Assembly (NCBI RefSeq): GCF_023078275.1
Contig: NC_062978.1
Span: 22,281,883 to 22,345,882, forward strand
Length of the DNA: 64,000 nucleotides
Source: Leguminivora glycinivorella
Taxonomy: Eukaryota; Arthropoda; Insecta; Lepidoptera; Tortricidae
Direction: 5' to 3'
Shown: positions 9,760 through 20,680 of the stretch, in pieces
How positions within the stretch are numbered: position 1 is the first letter of the stretch
Layout: each line of letters begins with the position of its first letter
Program-made: the position numbers and the translations under genes
The notes under the pieces: generated by a model
Seen by the model: only the letters and a program-made list of their open reading frames with translations
Told to the model about the DNA's origin: nothing
The model's database searches: none

Positions 9760-9898
9760 AGACTCCCTCTGAACTAGCATTCCAAAGCAGCTTCGATTCC
9801 TGCCGGATTTTTCCTTTATACGTACAAAAAGATTTGGTATCTATCGCTTCTGTTCCCTCCTTGAACTTATCTTGGGCATACCTACCTATACAGAATAT

Positions 9899-10166
9899 CT
9901 AGCACGTGTAGTCAAGGAACGATTTAAAATGACCTTCCCAAACTCCAAAGTCCGAACAAACCCAAACCGTCGGACCAAACACGGCCAACGAAGCACCCTT
10001 GTACAGGGGCACTTCGCAAAGTTCGTCGTCATCAACTTTAAGAGCTTCGATGAGATATTGAATATTGAGATAATTTGCGAGATTACTGCTACCATCGTCA
10101 ACTGAGTGATCCTCATTGACCTCATTGTATATTATTAAGGTCCACTTTTGCAAAGATAGCTCCGCT
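9899..10166 (-). CDS. Candidate 3'-terminal coding exon, product unknown
   Basis: On the minus strand a pyrimidine-rich stretch ends in TTTTACTGTAG, a good splice acceptor, followed by an open frame of about 88 codons to a TAG stop at 9899-9901. The translation is acidic and globular-looking, with VNEDHSVDDGSSN, a KVDDDELCEVPLYKG stretch and aromatic VWVCSDFGVWEGHF. There is no in-frame ATG to start it, so it would need an upstream exon. An AATAAA follows about 140 nt downstream. I do not recognise the family. It could be a host-gene last exon, a decayed element fragment or chance. Overlapping frames on both strands are weaker. Confidence 0.4.
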
Positions 10167-11060
10167 CTACAGTAAAACTGTTAAAGTTATGGTTTGTGCC
10201 ATTCATGATGTCAGATAATTTTGGTGCGTTCTCAGAGCAATATCTATTTCTGTGGGTGTGGTTTACATACGCGAGGTGAGATACTACGAGGTTTGATACT
10301 AACTGTATATACAGGCGTTAATAAAACTAGGTATATCAATAATGAAATGTTTGCGAAAACATATTTACACGGCGTATTTCTTTTACAGGTATGCTTCATA
10401 TGAAATAATCATTTCTGTAAAGTCTCTTACCAGGTAAGACTTTTTATGCTTTATTGGAAAAGCTAGTCCACATGTTTTTTCGCTGTACGAAAACATTTCT
10501 ATGAATGAATTTAGAATATTAACAGTAATAATATTTTCAGAGAACTCCAATTAAATTGAAATTTCTCAGGAAGGATTCTCTCTAAAGGAGACGGGGCTTT
10601 ATATAATAATAATAATCAATGTAGCTGCGCCTTTACTGCTACGTGAGCCCAAGTGCTTGTAAATGATAATACATCATGAATTTTATTTATTTTTTATTAT
10701 TTTAACTGGTACGTTCATAGTCCTATCTGTGTCTAAACATCTTTGCCACAAGAACTAACAGTACAATGTCGTGTCTCCCGTGATAAGGTGGAATTTATGC
10801 CGTGATAACTTGTCTCCCCGAGATAGATAAAGCAACTAGCCCTGTGTGTCTTCATTTTCCTGTGCTAAACCTTAATTTTATTGAAATAAGGTCTACGAAA
10901 GAGCTGTGACGTTAGTTCCGACATCAACTTTAGTAGTACCTAGTCTAGTGCTTTTATTCCGTTGGTGGAGATGGAGAATAATGAAAGACTTGTTTGTGGA
11001 TTTTGACGTTTGAGGATTCAGTGAAGCTGGCAGTACTGCAGCAGTAATGCTATCCTTCGA
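10167..11060. other. AT-rich, no gene recognised
   Basis: Only a short ATA repeat near 10600-10617 is seen. If 9899-10166 is an exon, this would be its upstream intron. Confidence 0.4.
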
Positions 11061-11063
11061 TCT

Positions 11064-11201
11064 CTTTTTTTTTATGGGATAGGAGGCAAACGAGCAGACA
11101 GGTCGCCTGATGGTAAGCGATCACTGCCGCCCATAGACACCCGGCGAAAACCCAGAAGTGTTGGAGGTGTGTTGCCGGCCTTTAAGATGGGTGTACGCTC
11201 T
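11064..11201. repeat. LINE/SINE tail, GGAGGCAAACGAGCAGAC type, copy 1
   Basis: The T-run, ATGGGATAGGAGGCAAACG, CGCCTGATGGTAAGCGATCA, GTTGCCGGCCTTTAAGATGG and GTGTACGCTC follow in order. The reverse-oriented copy is at 30663-30799. The run is homopolymer-terminated, like a retroposed 3' end. Confidence 0.8.
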
Positions 11202-11892
11202 CTAGTTGCAGATTTGTGTTGTGTCCACATCTTCTATTTGTCTACCCATTGCTTCGGGAGGATTTATGTAAAATACGTCCCCGCCGTAAATACTTATGTA
11301 TATAATTTTGCTCCCTGCTCCCAGCATTACTGAACTAAACTGTGACACATTGTTTGCGTGCACATTTGAGTGAAGTACACTGCTTGTATATATGAAATGC
11401 AACACTTTTCTGATGCATCATGACACGACAGAAAATAACAGACAAGTGTAAACTTTGGTATAGAAACCGATAGGAACAGCTAACTATGTAGCCGGCGCCT
11501 TGTCTATTTTAATTTGCAATGCCGGCAGGAGCAAAACAATCAAGTTTGGCACTAGCGCCAGGAAATCCTTACTATTTTGATTCATTTAGGATTGTCTTTG
11601 TTTATTATTAACTTTATCATATTTAGTAGCAACTTCATCACTAATTTCCAAAGAGAACGGATTCCTATAAAGGATTAATTTCATCTCGGCATTTAAAAAC
11701 CAATCCTGGAACCTTCGTTTTGACACTTTGACCCGTATTGTTAGACTGATATGTATGTATTAAGATAGTTGAATATCATCAGTGTCATCAAATCGTCATC
11801 TAGCCGGGTATCAACATCAACCTAAGGTCTAGTAGGTAGTAGCGCCATCTAAACGAGCATTTATTTTTGAATGACGAGATTTGACGGTAAGT
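11202..11892. other. No gene recognised
   Basis: A 67-codon minus-strand frame at 11202-11405 has no motif. The rest is AT-rich. Confidence 0.4.
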
Positions 11893-12030
11893 ACTGCCGA
11901 AAGGCAATCGTCGACGCCAGACGCTGACAGAAATGTAGTCTGGCTCTGTCGCGCCAATACGCAAGAGCGATAGACATAATAGAAACAGATATTATCGTGA
12001 GCGTTTGTGCATTTGGCTATACGTACCCAG
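11893..12030. repeat. Dispersed repeat, copy 1 of 2
   Basis: GGCAATCGTCGACGCCAGACG, CTCTGTCGCGCCAATACGCA, AAACAGATATTATCGT and TTTGTGCATTTGGCTA recur in the same order and orientation at 55341-55478. No coding capacity; family unknown. Confidence 0.8.
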
Positions 12031-12510
12031 GACAGAAAAAAAAAGAATTTGACACAATTCTAGGGAATTGACAGGGCGAGCAGCGAGCTATGCCGTCCTC
12101 ATAATATCTGTTCAATGACCAGCTATTTGTCTAAAAGTTGTACTCCCGCCACAAACCGCCGCCGCGTTGTTCTTTGCATTTAGCCAAACAAAAATCGCCT
12201 GAAAGTAGGAAAAGCAATTAGTATATTTTCACCGGCGCGACATTCATTCGTTCATTTGATTTCGTTGAATGGTGGTTTTATTTCGGTCTCAATTCGCCAA
12301 AACGAATTAATCAATATTTCAGTAATGGCACTGATGGATTAAAATAACTTATTACCTACTTACATTGGATGTGATTGTGTAATAAAGTATATTTAAGTAT
12401 ATTATAATCTATATTAATAATATTATAATTTCTCTTTATTCATTTTAATTCTTAGGCTAGGTTTTTTTATAATATGATTTATTATTATTAAATTATTTAA
12501 GATAACAAAT
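12031..12510. other. No gene recognised
   Basis: AT-rich; no ORF or inverted repeat of note. Confidence 0.4.
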
Positions 12511-12665
12511 GGGAAAGTGTGTGTGTCTGTTTGTTTGTCCGTCTTTCAGGGCACGGAGCGACGAAATGACATGTTTTTAAGTGGAGAAATTTGAAGGGAC
12601 GGAGAGTGACATGGGCTGCTTTTTGTCTCTTTCTAACGTTTGTATGGAGCATTCCGCGATTTTGG
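12511..12665. repeat. Lepidopteran dispersed repeat (GGGAAAGTGTGTGTGTCTG type)
   Basis: GGGAAAGTGTGTGTGTCTG, GTCCGTCTTTC, GGAGCGACGAAATGAC, GACGGAGAGTGACATGGGCT and TTTGTCTCTTTCTAACG appear in order. I recognise the series as common in Lepidoptera; the parent element is not identified. Confidence 0.65.
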
Positions 12666-12716
12666 AGTCATGAATTTTAATAAAAAAAACACTGTATGAA
12701 ATTGGTTCTATATTTT

Positions 12717-13060
12717 TAACCGACTTCAAAAAAAAGGAGGAGGTTCTCAATTCGACTGAATGTTTTTTTTTTTTGTATGTATGTTATTCGATATCTCTGA
12801 GAATCATGGACCGATTTTCAAATTTTTTTTTTCTTTCGGTCAGGTATAACCCCGAGATGGTCCCATTGGCACCAAGTCGGGGTCTGATGATGGGACCTTG
12901 GAGAAATCGAGGGAACTCTTCTAATGTTATAGGCGCATGTAATGTTTTTAGTGTATTTTTTAAAGGTACACCAGTATTTACCGCTGATGGTGATAACTTT
13001 ATGTGGCTGAGCTGATGATGGAAGGTCAACTCCTCAATGGTTAGGAGTTAAAGGATAATT
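12717..13060. repeat. Lepidopteran dispersed repeat (AACCGACTTCAAAAAAAGGAGG type)
   Basis: It starts TAACCGACTTCAAAAAAAAG, then GGAGGTTCTCAATTCGAC, a T-run, ATCATGGACCGATTTTC, and a TCGGGGTCTGATGATGGGAC block, ending near AGGAGTTAAAGGATAATT. Frames of about 80 codons on both strands (12773-13029) are products of this repeat. Confidence 0.7.
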
Positions 13061-13084
13061 CTTTCACTACTGTACATATATTCG

Positions 13085-14592
13085 GACTGATACATATAAT
13101 TTATTATTATTTATTTATTTAATTATTATAATAAAAGGTAACAATGGTATAAAATATACAGTGCTCCACAAAACTATGTTATAAGTTTGACTGTGGAGTC
13201 AAGAAATCAAATACTTCTAAGGTTAACAGTCAGATATCATCAAAATTGACATTTCAGAAACATTAAAATAACATAAACATAAATGCAGGAAGACGATCCC
13301 TTATAGAGTTTCTAAGAGATACTTTTTTAACCGTCTTTTGAAGGTATTTTTGTTTTGTTCCTGTGTTATGTCACTTGGCAATGAGTTCAGTAAGTAGGGT
13401 ATGCGTTTTTTAAGTGTCCTATCACCGTAGTAATTCGACACTCTAGGAACTACATATTTGCCTGCTGATACGGCTCTGGTGTTATGGCTATGGTTAACTT
13501 GTTCAATAAGGTCTTGATTGCCATGGTTCCTCAAAGCTAACATATATTTAAGTTTTAATGACACAGGTAAAATTTTGCATGTTTTGAATAATTGTTTGTA
13601 ATCTTTTTTGCAATTGTTTCTGACTTTTTTGCTAACAAGTAGTTTGAGGAAACGGGTTTGTATTGACTCTAGTTTTTCTATATTCGTTTTAAAGGTGAGG
13701 CCATAGCAGTCAAGACCGTAGCTTATGATGGAGTCTATTAAAGAATTATAAATACATTTTAACGTGCGAATAGGGGTTTTATGACTAAGATGATAAAATT
13801 TACTTAATAAAATTCTTAATTTGCTACAAATGAGATCTACATGGCACGTCCAGGAGAAGTTTTCGTCAATTTTCATGCCGAGATATGTAACGCTCTTTAC
13901 TCTTTCTATAGGTTGACAGTTACAAGCTATCAATCTATTATGAAAGCAATTAAACTATGTGTGAAAATGGATGGAGTAACGTTTGAAGGTGTCAGGTAAG
14001 GAGAATGTATTAGTATTAGTTTAGTCTTTTCGGCGTTTAATACAATACCGTTGTCGTGAGACCACTTGACGACGGCATCAACGTCCTCCTGAACGAGTCG
14101 GCATGTTTGTTCGAGGTCGGTGCCGGCGCGTAGCGCGCACAGGTCGTCCGCAAACATGTGCGCAGAGCAGTGGCGCAGTACTCCGCAAAGGCTGTTGACA
14201 TGCATCAGATAGCAGAGGGGCCCACAGACCGAGCCCTGCGGCACTCCGCAGCGGACAGCCTGCTCGTCGCTTAGCGTCGACCCGACTTTCACGCGGAAGG
14301 ACCGCGCGGTGAGGTAGTCGCGAAACCATTGGTTCAGCGGCCGTCCCACTCCCACCCCGCACTCTTCCATAGCTTGTAACAAAGTATCAGTCTCTAATGT
14401 GTCAAAAGCCTTTTTAAAATCGAAGAATATAGCTATTACAAATTGTTTTTCTGCCAAGTAGTTATTTATTTCATCAGTAAAAGTTGTCAATAGTGTGTTT
14501 GTACTCTTTTGTTTCTGGAATCCATGTTGATTACTGTTTAAGATTCGGTGAGTGTGTAGATAATTACTAATTTGGTTAGTGATGCATATCAA
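13085..14592 (-). pseudogene. 5'-truncated CR1/jockey-like LINE reverse transcriptase
   Basis: Two adjoining minus-strand frames, 13930-14592 and 13301-13933, make one broken C-terminal reverse transcriptase. The first holds HGFQKQKST, FDFKKAFDTLE, RCGVPQGSVCGPL and FADD near 14150. The second continues with VKSVTYLGMKID, SYGLDCYG and a C-terminal NSLPSD...RRLKKYL tail. The frame changes near 13930, where the first frame reads into a stop. The N-terminal half and endonuclease are absent. An AT-rich 3' region runs to about 13085. The middle of the RT is clearly GC-richer than its flanks. I cannot separate CR1, Kiri and jockey clades by eye. Confidence 0.85.
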
Positions 14593-14620
14593 TAGGAACC
14601 ACTAAAAATCAACAAATAAA

Positions 14621-15010
14621 TAAACTTTTTAACAAAAAATAAAACCGCCTTCAAAAATAAGCGCGTTACAAAACACGGAGAAACTAAAAAGCAAAAAATT
14701 CCTTTGAATTCAGATTTCTTATCGGATTGCAATAATCTAAACATCCAAATTATAAACAAATCAATTATTTTTGGAGTCGGGGCCAGCCTGCGTATGGTTG
14801 GGTGGGGCAAACAGGAAATAGCAAGGCGACGAACAGGTCTGGTACCGACTACAAAAATAATTGATTTGTTTATAATTTGGATGTTTAGATTATTGCAATC
14901 CGATAAGAAATCTGAATTCAAAGGTTTATTATTTTTTGCTTTTTAGTTTCTCCGTGTTTTGTAACGCGCTTATTTTTGAAGGCGGTTTTATTTTTTTGTT
15001 AAAAAGTTTA
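14621..15010. mobile_element. Foldback element with about 155-bp near-perfect arms
   Basis: The left arm (14621-14773) starts TAAACTTTTTAACAAAAAAT and the right arm (14852-15010) is its reverse complement apart from a few small indels. Both hold CGCGCTTATTTTTGAAGGCG in one orientation or the other. The spacer is about 78 bp and GC-richer (GGTTGGGTGGGGCAAAC). Matching frames appear on both strands for this reason and are not genes. Confidence 0.9.
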
Positions 15011-15477
15011 TATTTGTATGCTTTGCTATCTTCATAATAATAAACGGTCTAAATATATTGATTTAAACTAATACGATTTGCATTCATGATACGCTCTATT
15101 TCACAACAAAATATGTAAATATATGTGTACAAGACACTTGTATAAAGAAGTTTATATATTAAGGTATTACGTGGTTGAGTGTTACGATATTTTACATTTA
15201 CTCCACTTAGTCCTAAATAATGAAGAGATGTTCCGCCTCCTTTCCTCCTAATCCTTATTTTGTGTCCATTTTTGTAACCATTCTTTTGTTTTCAAAATTA
15301 TCACCTGGAGGGTGATTTTTGAATCTCGCATACGGGATTTAGTCACTAAAATACCGGTTGAAAACGGTGACTTGCTTATTACTTTCAGTGACAATTTTCT
15401 GAATTCGAACGCGTGAGACTCAAAAATCGGCCCGCTGCTCTTGTCCAATTGACTTTGGATCGTCGTTCATCCATAAA
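15011..15477. other. No gene recognised
   Basis: AT-rich; one 66-codon minus-strand frame (15248-15448) without motifs. Confidence 0.4.
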
Positions 15478-15594
15478 AATAGTTTTCAGCGTAGCATACT
15501 ATGTAATAATATTAATATTATTACATAGTTTTCAGCGTAGCATACTATGTAATAATATTAATATTATTACATAGTATGCTACGCTGAAAACTAT
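15478..15594. repeat. 70-bp perfect palindrome plus adjoining direct copy
   Basis: Positions 15525-15594 are a perfect palindrome with 35-bp arms and no loop, centred on AATAATATTAATATTATT. Immediately upstream, 15478-15528 repeats the left arm and centre (TTTTCAGCGTAGCATACTAT) in direct orientation. Confidence 0.95.
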
Positions 15595-16245
15595 TTCTTT
15601 AGGCGCACTTGTAACTTTTATAACAGTTCGATTAATAATATTGATATTTTTGCTCATAATTTGTCCAGTTTCAACAACACGGTTCGGCAATCACCGTTTT
15701 CTTGTTAACTGTATTAATATTTCATTAAGTATATAAGATGCTTCCTTGCGTGTGTACTCAACTACTTCGTGTGTAACTTTGTTTACTATTTTTACTTGAA
15801 ATTAATTATTCAGTAATGTAGGAAACTCTAGGCCTAGATTTATGTATCTTTTTGTAAAACGTATTTGCAAATGGCTGTTTGTTTTGTAAATAAACTAAAT
15901 ATACATATTAATATTCTATCGCCTGTCATCTCATCACACGCGTTCGTTTCATATCACTCTCTTTCTAAACAAACTATCGAAGAAATAGAAAATGGTTTTC
16001 CTTTATTGATACAGCCGTACTTTTCGCTAGTCACCTACTTTCACAGCTGTATTGTTTGTAGAGATGATCAGAGTACGAAAGGTAAATTGGGTGAAATTAG
16101 CACTAGTCATCACATGTTTATGTGAATAGCAGGCCATTCGGACAGACACTACCATCAGAATCAATGTCGACTAGTAGATGAATTTGAATATGTCTCACAA
16201 CAGTTTTAACGTTTGGGCATTTTCGCGAGAACAATCACCGAATAT
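15595..16245. other. No gene recognised
   Basis: AT-rich. An 86-codon frame at 15865-16125 shows no motif or exon signal. Confidence 0.4.
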
Positions 16246-16462
16246 ATTTTTTCTAAAGTAGGTAATAAATTTCATGTTTTTTCTACTCAGAATCACGAGC
16301 CCTTTCGATCTAGGACAAAAAATGGTCTCAAAGTTTTCTATTATTTTGCATATTTTCCACTTTGTAACTGCTGTACAAAGTGTTTGAAAAATGGTAACGA
16401 AGTGGAAAAACTACCTTACCTAGTAGCATCGAAAGGGCTCGTGACCTATTTTAGAAAAAAAA
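16246..16462. mobile_element. Foldback MITE (ACTCAGAATCACGAG family), copy 1
   Basis: CTACTCAGAATCACGAGCCC and CTTTCGAT on the left pair with ATCGAAAGGGCTCGTGA on the right; outer T-rich/A-rich ends also pair. Related copy at 54906-55090. The 97-codon frame here is a by-product. Confidence 0.75.
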
Positions 16463-17040
16463 GTTTTTTTTTGGAATGCCCGTTTGCAACATTTTCAAAA
16501 ATGTAGGGTAAATTAGCCGTTAATTGGCGGTAAATAAAATAATACAATTTATACTTAGGTTTGTTTATTTTGTTGCCTTGTCAGTTGTTAGTGAAACGAT
16601 GCTCTGACAATAATATAAACAGATAGTACTATACTAAAGAAACAAACAGATGTCACACAGATAAACATTGTAAGAACTTAGGTAGGTACAACCAACCTAA
16701 CCCTATCCAATAGGTATACCTACCTACTGCTACTAAAACGAAATCACGTTATTAAATTGTGTGGAAAAACAATGAAAAGATAATTACTTAATTGATGCTT
16801 GTAGGTAGCGCGTATGTAGGTGTTTGTGTAGGAAGAAAATAAGGGTAGGCAATTTCATCTTCAAAGTCTCAAAGAAAGAAAAGAACAAAAAATCGATGTC
16901 AATCAGAAAACCTACGACACAATTTTCCGTTTTTACTGTACTTAATAGTAATTAAACGAAGCCGGTTTAACGGGCCTACATACTGTAATGTCGCTCGTTC
17001 CATTCGGTCACCGGCATTCCGTTCATTCGTTCCGTTTCAT
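16463..17040. other. Upstream flank of candidate first exon
   Basis: AT-rich, no ORF. It contains the AGGTAGGTACAACC and TAGGTATACCTACCT motifs frequent in lepidopteran introns. Confidence 0.4.
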
Positions 17041-17059
17041 TCGCTCGCCAGTGTAAGCT

Positions 17060-17249
17060 GATAAGCCGCGGGGGTCGGACGCTGCGCCGGTCTTGCGTAT
17101 TTGTTACGGTCGATATTAACCTCTCGGATTTCGTGTGTTGTGTGTGAAATAAGTGTGTTTTTAGAGCTAATACACTACAGTGAACTTGTGCAACGGATTA
17201 CTGTTTTGTGTGTTGACAAACTTGGATTTTTCACTGTTGCGGTTTTGTG
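17060..17249 (+). other. Candidate non-coding first exon of a host gene
   Basis: A sharp rise in GC (CCGCGGGGGTCGGACGCTGCG) is followed by GTGT/TTGTG-rich leader-like sequence with no ATG from about 17060 to 17249. It ends TTTTGTG|GTAAGTCGAG, a near-consensus splice donor with GT at 17250. CGCTCGCCAGTGTAAG and ACTACAGTGAAC are possible initiator-like sites. More than 1 kb of AT-rich DNA without ORFs follows, as expected for a long first intron. The gene itself is not visible in the window. This is inference from composition and a donor site only. Confidence 0.45.
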
Positions 17250-18540
17250 GTAAGTCGAGATCAAAGATCATGGGTTTTGAGAATACCTGCGGAAATTGTT
17301 GTTTTTTACTGATAACCGCTACATTCTGCAATTTCCATGTCTAACGGCAGTAGCAGACGTAGCAGTACACTACTTCTATTGATCGACCAGCAAAAATTCT
17401 TGTTACTAAAAATTAACTAACTCTAAACTACCCTACCTTTATATTAGTCGCGAATGTACAAATAAATAAATTAAGTAGTTTGTACAAGTGTGTAGGTAGG
17501 TAACCAGGTAAATACGCATATTACACAAATGTGAAATAGGTACCTACTTAACAACTTACCAAAATAATAAAAAACCAACGACACATCCCACACAGTTACA
17601 ACAGGTACCTACCTAATTGTCAATATTTTTTGCGCAGAAATTCAGTCAGACCTACCTCCAATGGAATTTATATTCCAGTATCGTACATTTTTCATTGCTC
17701 GTGGATTGTTAAAATCTTATCATTTTGTACTACGCACGGTATTTATTTACGCTACGTGAGTAGATACACCTGACCTGAGTTATCAAATTTATCAACAATT
17801 ACATAGGTATTTAATTGAATAAGCAAGCACTTAGTCTTCCAGTGATTGAGATATGATCGGAATATTTCTACTTGTTAAATGATAAACTCAATTTACGTCA
17901 AACGTCACAACACATAAAACTTATTAAAAAATAAAAATATATAGATGCCATTACGTCCATAACATTTTTATACTTGCGTATGAAATTCAAATTACGTACT
18001 GCAGTTCCTGCAGAATCTTAGCAGTTCATTAGATAACCGAAACCATAGAAAAATTAGACTACAAAGAATGGGAACTCCGTAGTCCAATTTATATGTTTGA
18101 CTCGTAAAACAATAGATGGCATTACTATACTCTCGCGACAAATGGTATTGTTCAATTCACGAAATAATTTCATTTAAATGACCCAAGTCGTAATATTTAA
18201 AAATTTGGAACTTGATCATACAACATTATCATTATATAACACCGAAATTTACAAAAACAATTAATTATTTTTTTACCAATCGGGTACTTGAATCAGGTTC
18301 AATTCATGGTGTTTTGTACGTTTGATGACTAATAGCAAACATTATAATCCGGTAGATGGCGCGTATGCAAGATGCACAAAACTGCATGCGCTGCATGCTA
18401 AACAAAATTGCCATATTGAAGATAACAGTTTTAGTATTTGTTTTGAGTTTTTAATAATATTTTATTCCAAGATAGTTCTAAATTACCTTGGACGTACATT
18501 CCAGAATAGGCAAAATATGCTACGTAAAATATTACAACAC
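17250..18540. other. AT-rich, probable intron; no gene recognised
   Basis: Rich in TAGGTACCTACCT-type motifs (17481-17620). No ORF above 60 codons until 18322, and that one lacks motifs. Confidence 0.4.
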
Positions 18541-18543
18541 TAA

Positions 18544-18677
18544 GTGCGTTTTCACATTATCCGATCAGATATCGGATGTAGGAAGGATTTCAAAGGCGAA
18601 AATCGAAAAAAGGCGGCTTAAATATATGGGATATCGGTCCTACATCTGATATCGGATCGGATAATGTGAAAACGCAC
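18544..18677. mobile_element. PIF/Harbinger-like MITE, copy 2, with TAA duplication
   Basis: Ends GTGCGTTTTCACATTATCCG and the reverse complement; flanked by TAA at 18541-18543 and 18678-18680. A 3-bp TAA/TTA duplication is the hallmark of PIF/Harbinger elements. The interior differs from the other copies by several bases. Confidence 0.85.
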
Positions 18678-18824
18678 TAAGACGGAAGTATTATTTTCTG
18701 ATTATTTTATTTTTATTAGTATAAAAATGTTTTACCACAAACAGCTACATATATGTATATCAGCACGACAGAATCAGGTGGCACTATAATCAAAATGAGA
18801 CAAGTTGTCAAATGATTTACAGAT

Positions 18825-19155
18825 TTTTTTTATACTACGTCGGTGGCAAACAAGCATACGGCCCGCCTGATGTAAAGCGGTCACCGTAACCTATGGACGC
18901 CTGCAACTCAAACAGTGTCAAAAGCGCGTTGCCACCCTATTAGAAACATGTACACTCCCTTTTGCTGTGTTAAGTACACAGCAAAAAGGAATGTACAAGT
19001 TCTAAGGAGGGTTCGGGTAGCCGACGACTCAAAGGACAATAGACGGAACAAGTTAGTTCCGTAAGTGCTCCCGTCATCAACACACCGCACCCTCGTTGAG
19101 CTCTGGCACCCTTACTCACCGGCAGGAACACAACACTATGTCTAGTGCAATTATT
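18825..19155. repeat. LINE 3' region, GTGGCAAACAAGCATACGGC type
   Basis: GTGGCAAACAAGCATACGGC, CCGCCTGATGTAAAGCGGTC, then GTTGAGCTCTGGCACCCTTA and CACCGGCAGGAACACA match the order in the diverged copy at 62110-62330. A small hairpin around GTGTACTTAACACAGC lies near 18950-18990. No ORF survives. Confidence 0.7.
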
Positions 19156-19462
19156 TATTTGGGGTATTTTTTACATATCGAATATTAATGGGGAATAAAA
19201 CAATATATTTGTGGGATATTGTTATGCCTCGAATGAAAACCCAGCAATAAACAACGAATAACTTTTAATTAAGCAGCAAATAAGAAATTAACAGATTTTA
19301 CTAAATTCTTTCACGTTCGATCGCTCATCGTTCAAAACTGTTCTCCCATCGCCTTTCACACCTACTGTCATTCTACTATCATACAACGTTCTGTTTCACG
19401 CCATCACCTTACGTTCCGATCCCACATTCTCGGCTGTCCTGCTCTCATATCTGCCTTCAGAT
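19156..19462. other. Unassigned, possibly gypsy LTR or leader remains
   Basis: Cytosine-rich on the plus strand (CGTTCTGTTTCACGCCATCA). It lies downstream of the gypsy integrase remnant, where an LTR could sit, but I cannot find matching LTR ends. Confidence 0.3.
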
Positions 19463-19667
19463 GGGCATTTCTCAGTGTTTAAATTTTTTTGTTTTCGGTG
19501 GCAACAGTTTTACATGAATCCTGTAAAGAGTCACATGAAATTCTGTCAATTTAAATAGAAGTCGCGGATTTCTACCAGAAACAAAGAAAACTCATGCTAC
19601 GCTTACGGGGTTCGGGTACTAATGCTGCCACCGAAATCAAAAAGTTGAAACACTCTGAGAAATGCCC
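19463..19667. mobile_element. MITE with about 45-bp inverted ends and AGAT duplication
   Basis: The left end GGGCATTTCTCAGTGTTT and right end CACTCTGAGAAATGCCC are imperfect inverted repeats that extend to TTTTCGGTGGCA and TGCCACCGAAA. AGAT flanks both sides (19459-19462, 19668-19671). Length 205 bp. Confidence 0.8.
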
Positions 19668-19827
19668 AGATATACTTCAACGTTCATTCATCTAACTACA
19701 TCTCATTCATTCAACATTACATTTCAACATAAATTGAAAAACATCCGACAATATAAGCATTAGATATAAAAACAATGACTGTAACAACTTTTAGCATTCA
19801 AGTTAACTTTTAGGCACCAAGAATTTC

Positions 19828-20214
19828 TTACACGAGATAAAGTTTCATCTTCACAGTACTTCTGAAAGCTCTTTTCTTTAATGCTTTACCTCGGGCAAAG
19901 GTAATATGTATAGGGTCACCAAACGTCTGCCGCTGCAACTGCCACTTGCTAATCACCTCTGCTCTAGATGTCGACTTCATCGGGTAGGGCCACACACACT
20001 TGGTGAACGCATCAACAACTGTAATTGTGTGATCGTAGGGCTTCTTCGTCTCAGTGAATGCCCTTTTCCTCGTTCTCATAGCAAAATGACCATTACTATG
20101 CACCTTATATGCAACTTCCTTCCCCATTACCTTAGGCACCACCGTTTGCTGTTGGTCTCCTTTGTTTGGCATGCCAATTTCCAAACACAAGTCATTATAG
20201 TCACCATCTTTCAA
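19828..20214 (-). pseudogene. Ty3/gypsy integrase remnant
   Basis: The frame reads ITVVDAFTKCVWPYPMKST, then a QRQTFGDPIHIT stretch, which matches the integrase catalytic core of Ty3/gypsy elements: the first core Asp is in VVDAFTK. The second catalytic Asp, expected in a DRG motif, is replaced (FARG), and sequence after it is degenerate, so the enzyme is dead. Upstream residues resemble a collapsed region before the core. It stops directly beside the piggyBac TTAA at 20218, so the piggyBac interrupts this element; protease and RT pieces lie on the other side. Confidence 0.8.
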
Positions 20215-20217
20215 AAC

Positions 20218-20221
20218 TTAA
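20218..20221. repeat. TTAA target site, left copy
   Basis: TTAA precedes CCCACTTGTTACT; the partner TTAA is at 24211-24214 after AGTAACAAGTGGG. TTAA duplication is diagnostic of piggyBac insertion. Confidence 0.9.
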
Positions 20222-20445
20222 CCCACTTGTTACTGGACGTCCTAAATACCTTTAATTTTTACGAAATTTATGTGAAGTGTTAGAAAAAATATATATAACA
20301 AGGGAAAAATAATAAAAAAAATGCTGCTCTCATGGAAAAGTAGGAAAAAGGTGTTCTTTTAAAAGGACAATAGCAAAATATACTACCAAATGTTAATATT
20401 AATTTGAATTAAAATAAAATAATGAATACGTCATATTGTTACTCT

Positions 20446-20680
20446 TTATTCAGCAGTATGAAACTTTTCAAAACAAATCTTGGGATGTAACGTTACATTA
20501 CATTTTGCACAAATAAAATTAGCTGCGTTTGATGCAAGGACGTATATTTGCACACTAAAATATGTTCAGCACTTGGGACTGATTCAATGGGGTGTCTTCT
20601 GTAAAACTTATTGGCCAATGGGCACTTTGCGACACGATTTTCTCGCACAGTTCCAGTTGCCCGAATCCCTCGGGTCGGAT
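20446..20680 (-). pseudogene. piggyBac transposase, C-terminal remnant
   Basis: Reading from 20680, RGIRATGTVRENRVAKCPL matches the piggyBac block that follows the second catalytic Asp. The frame then jumps to a segment like the C-terminal tail (RRHPIES), so the part carrying the third catalytic Asp has been deleted. A one-base loss near 20517 shifts the frame; in the shifted frame the Cys-rich end CAKCNVTLHPKICFEKFH is readable, with a TAA stop at 20446-20448. C..C...H...CF..FH is the metal-binding end of piggyBac transposases. Confidence 0.85.

Noticed and set aside
9872..10125. Alternative frames on both strands over the candidate terminal exon
   Set aside because: They lack splice or start support; the 9899-10166 minus frame has the acceptor, stop and poly-A signal arrangement.
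14589..14946. Matching frames on both strands starting MNSDFLSDCNNLN
   Set aside because: They come from the two arms of the 14621-15010 foldback.
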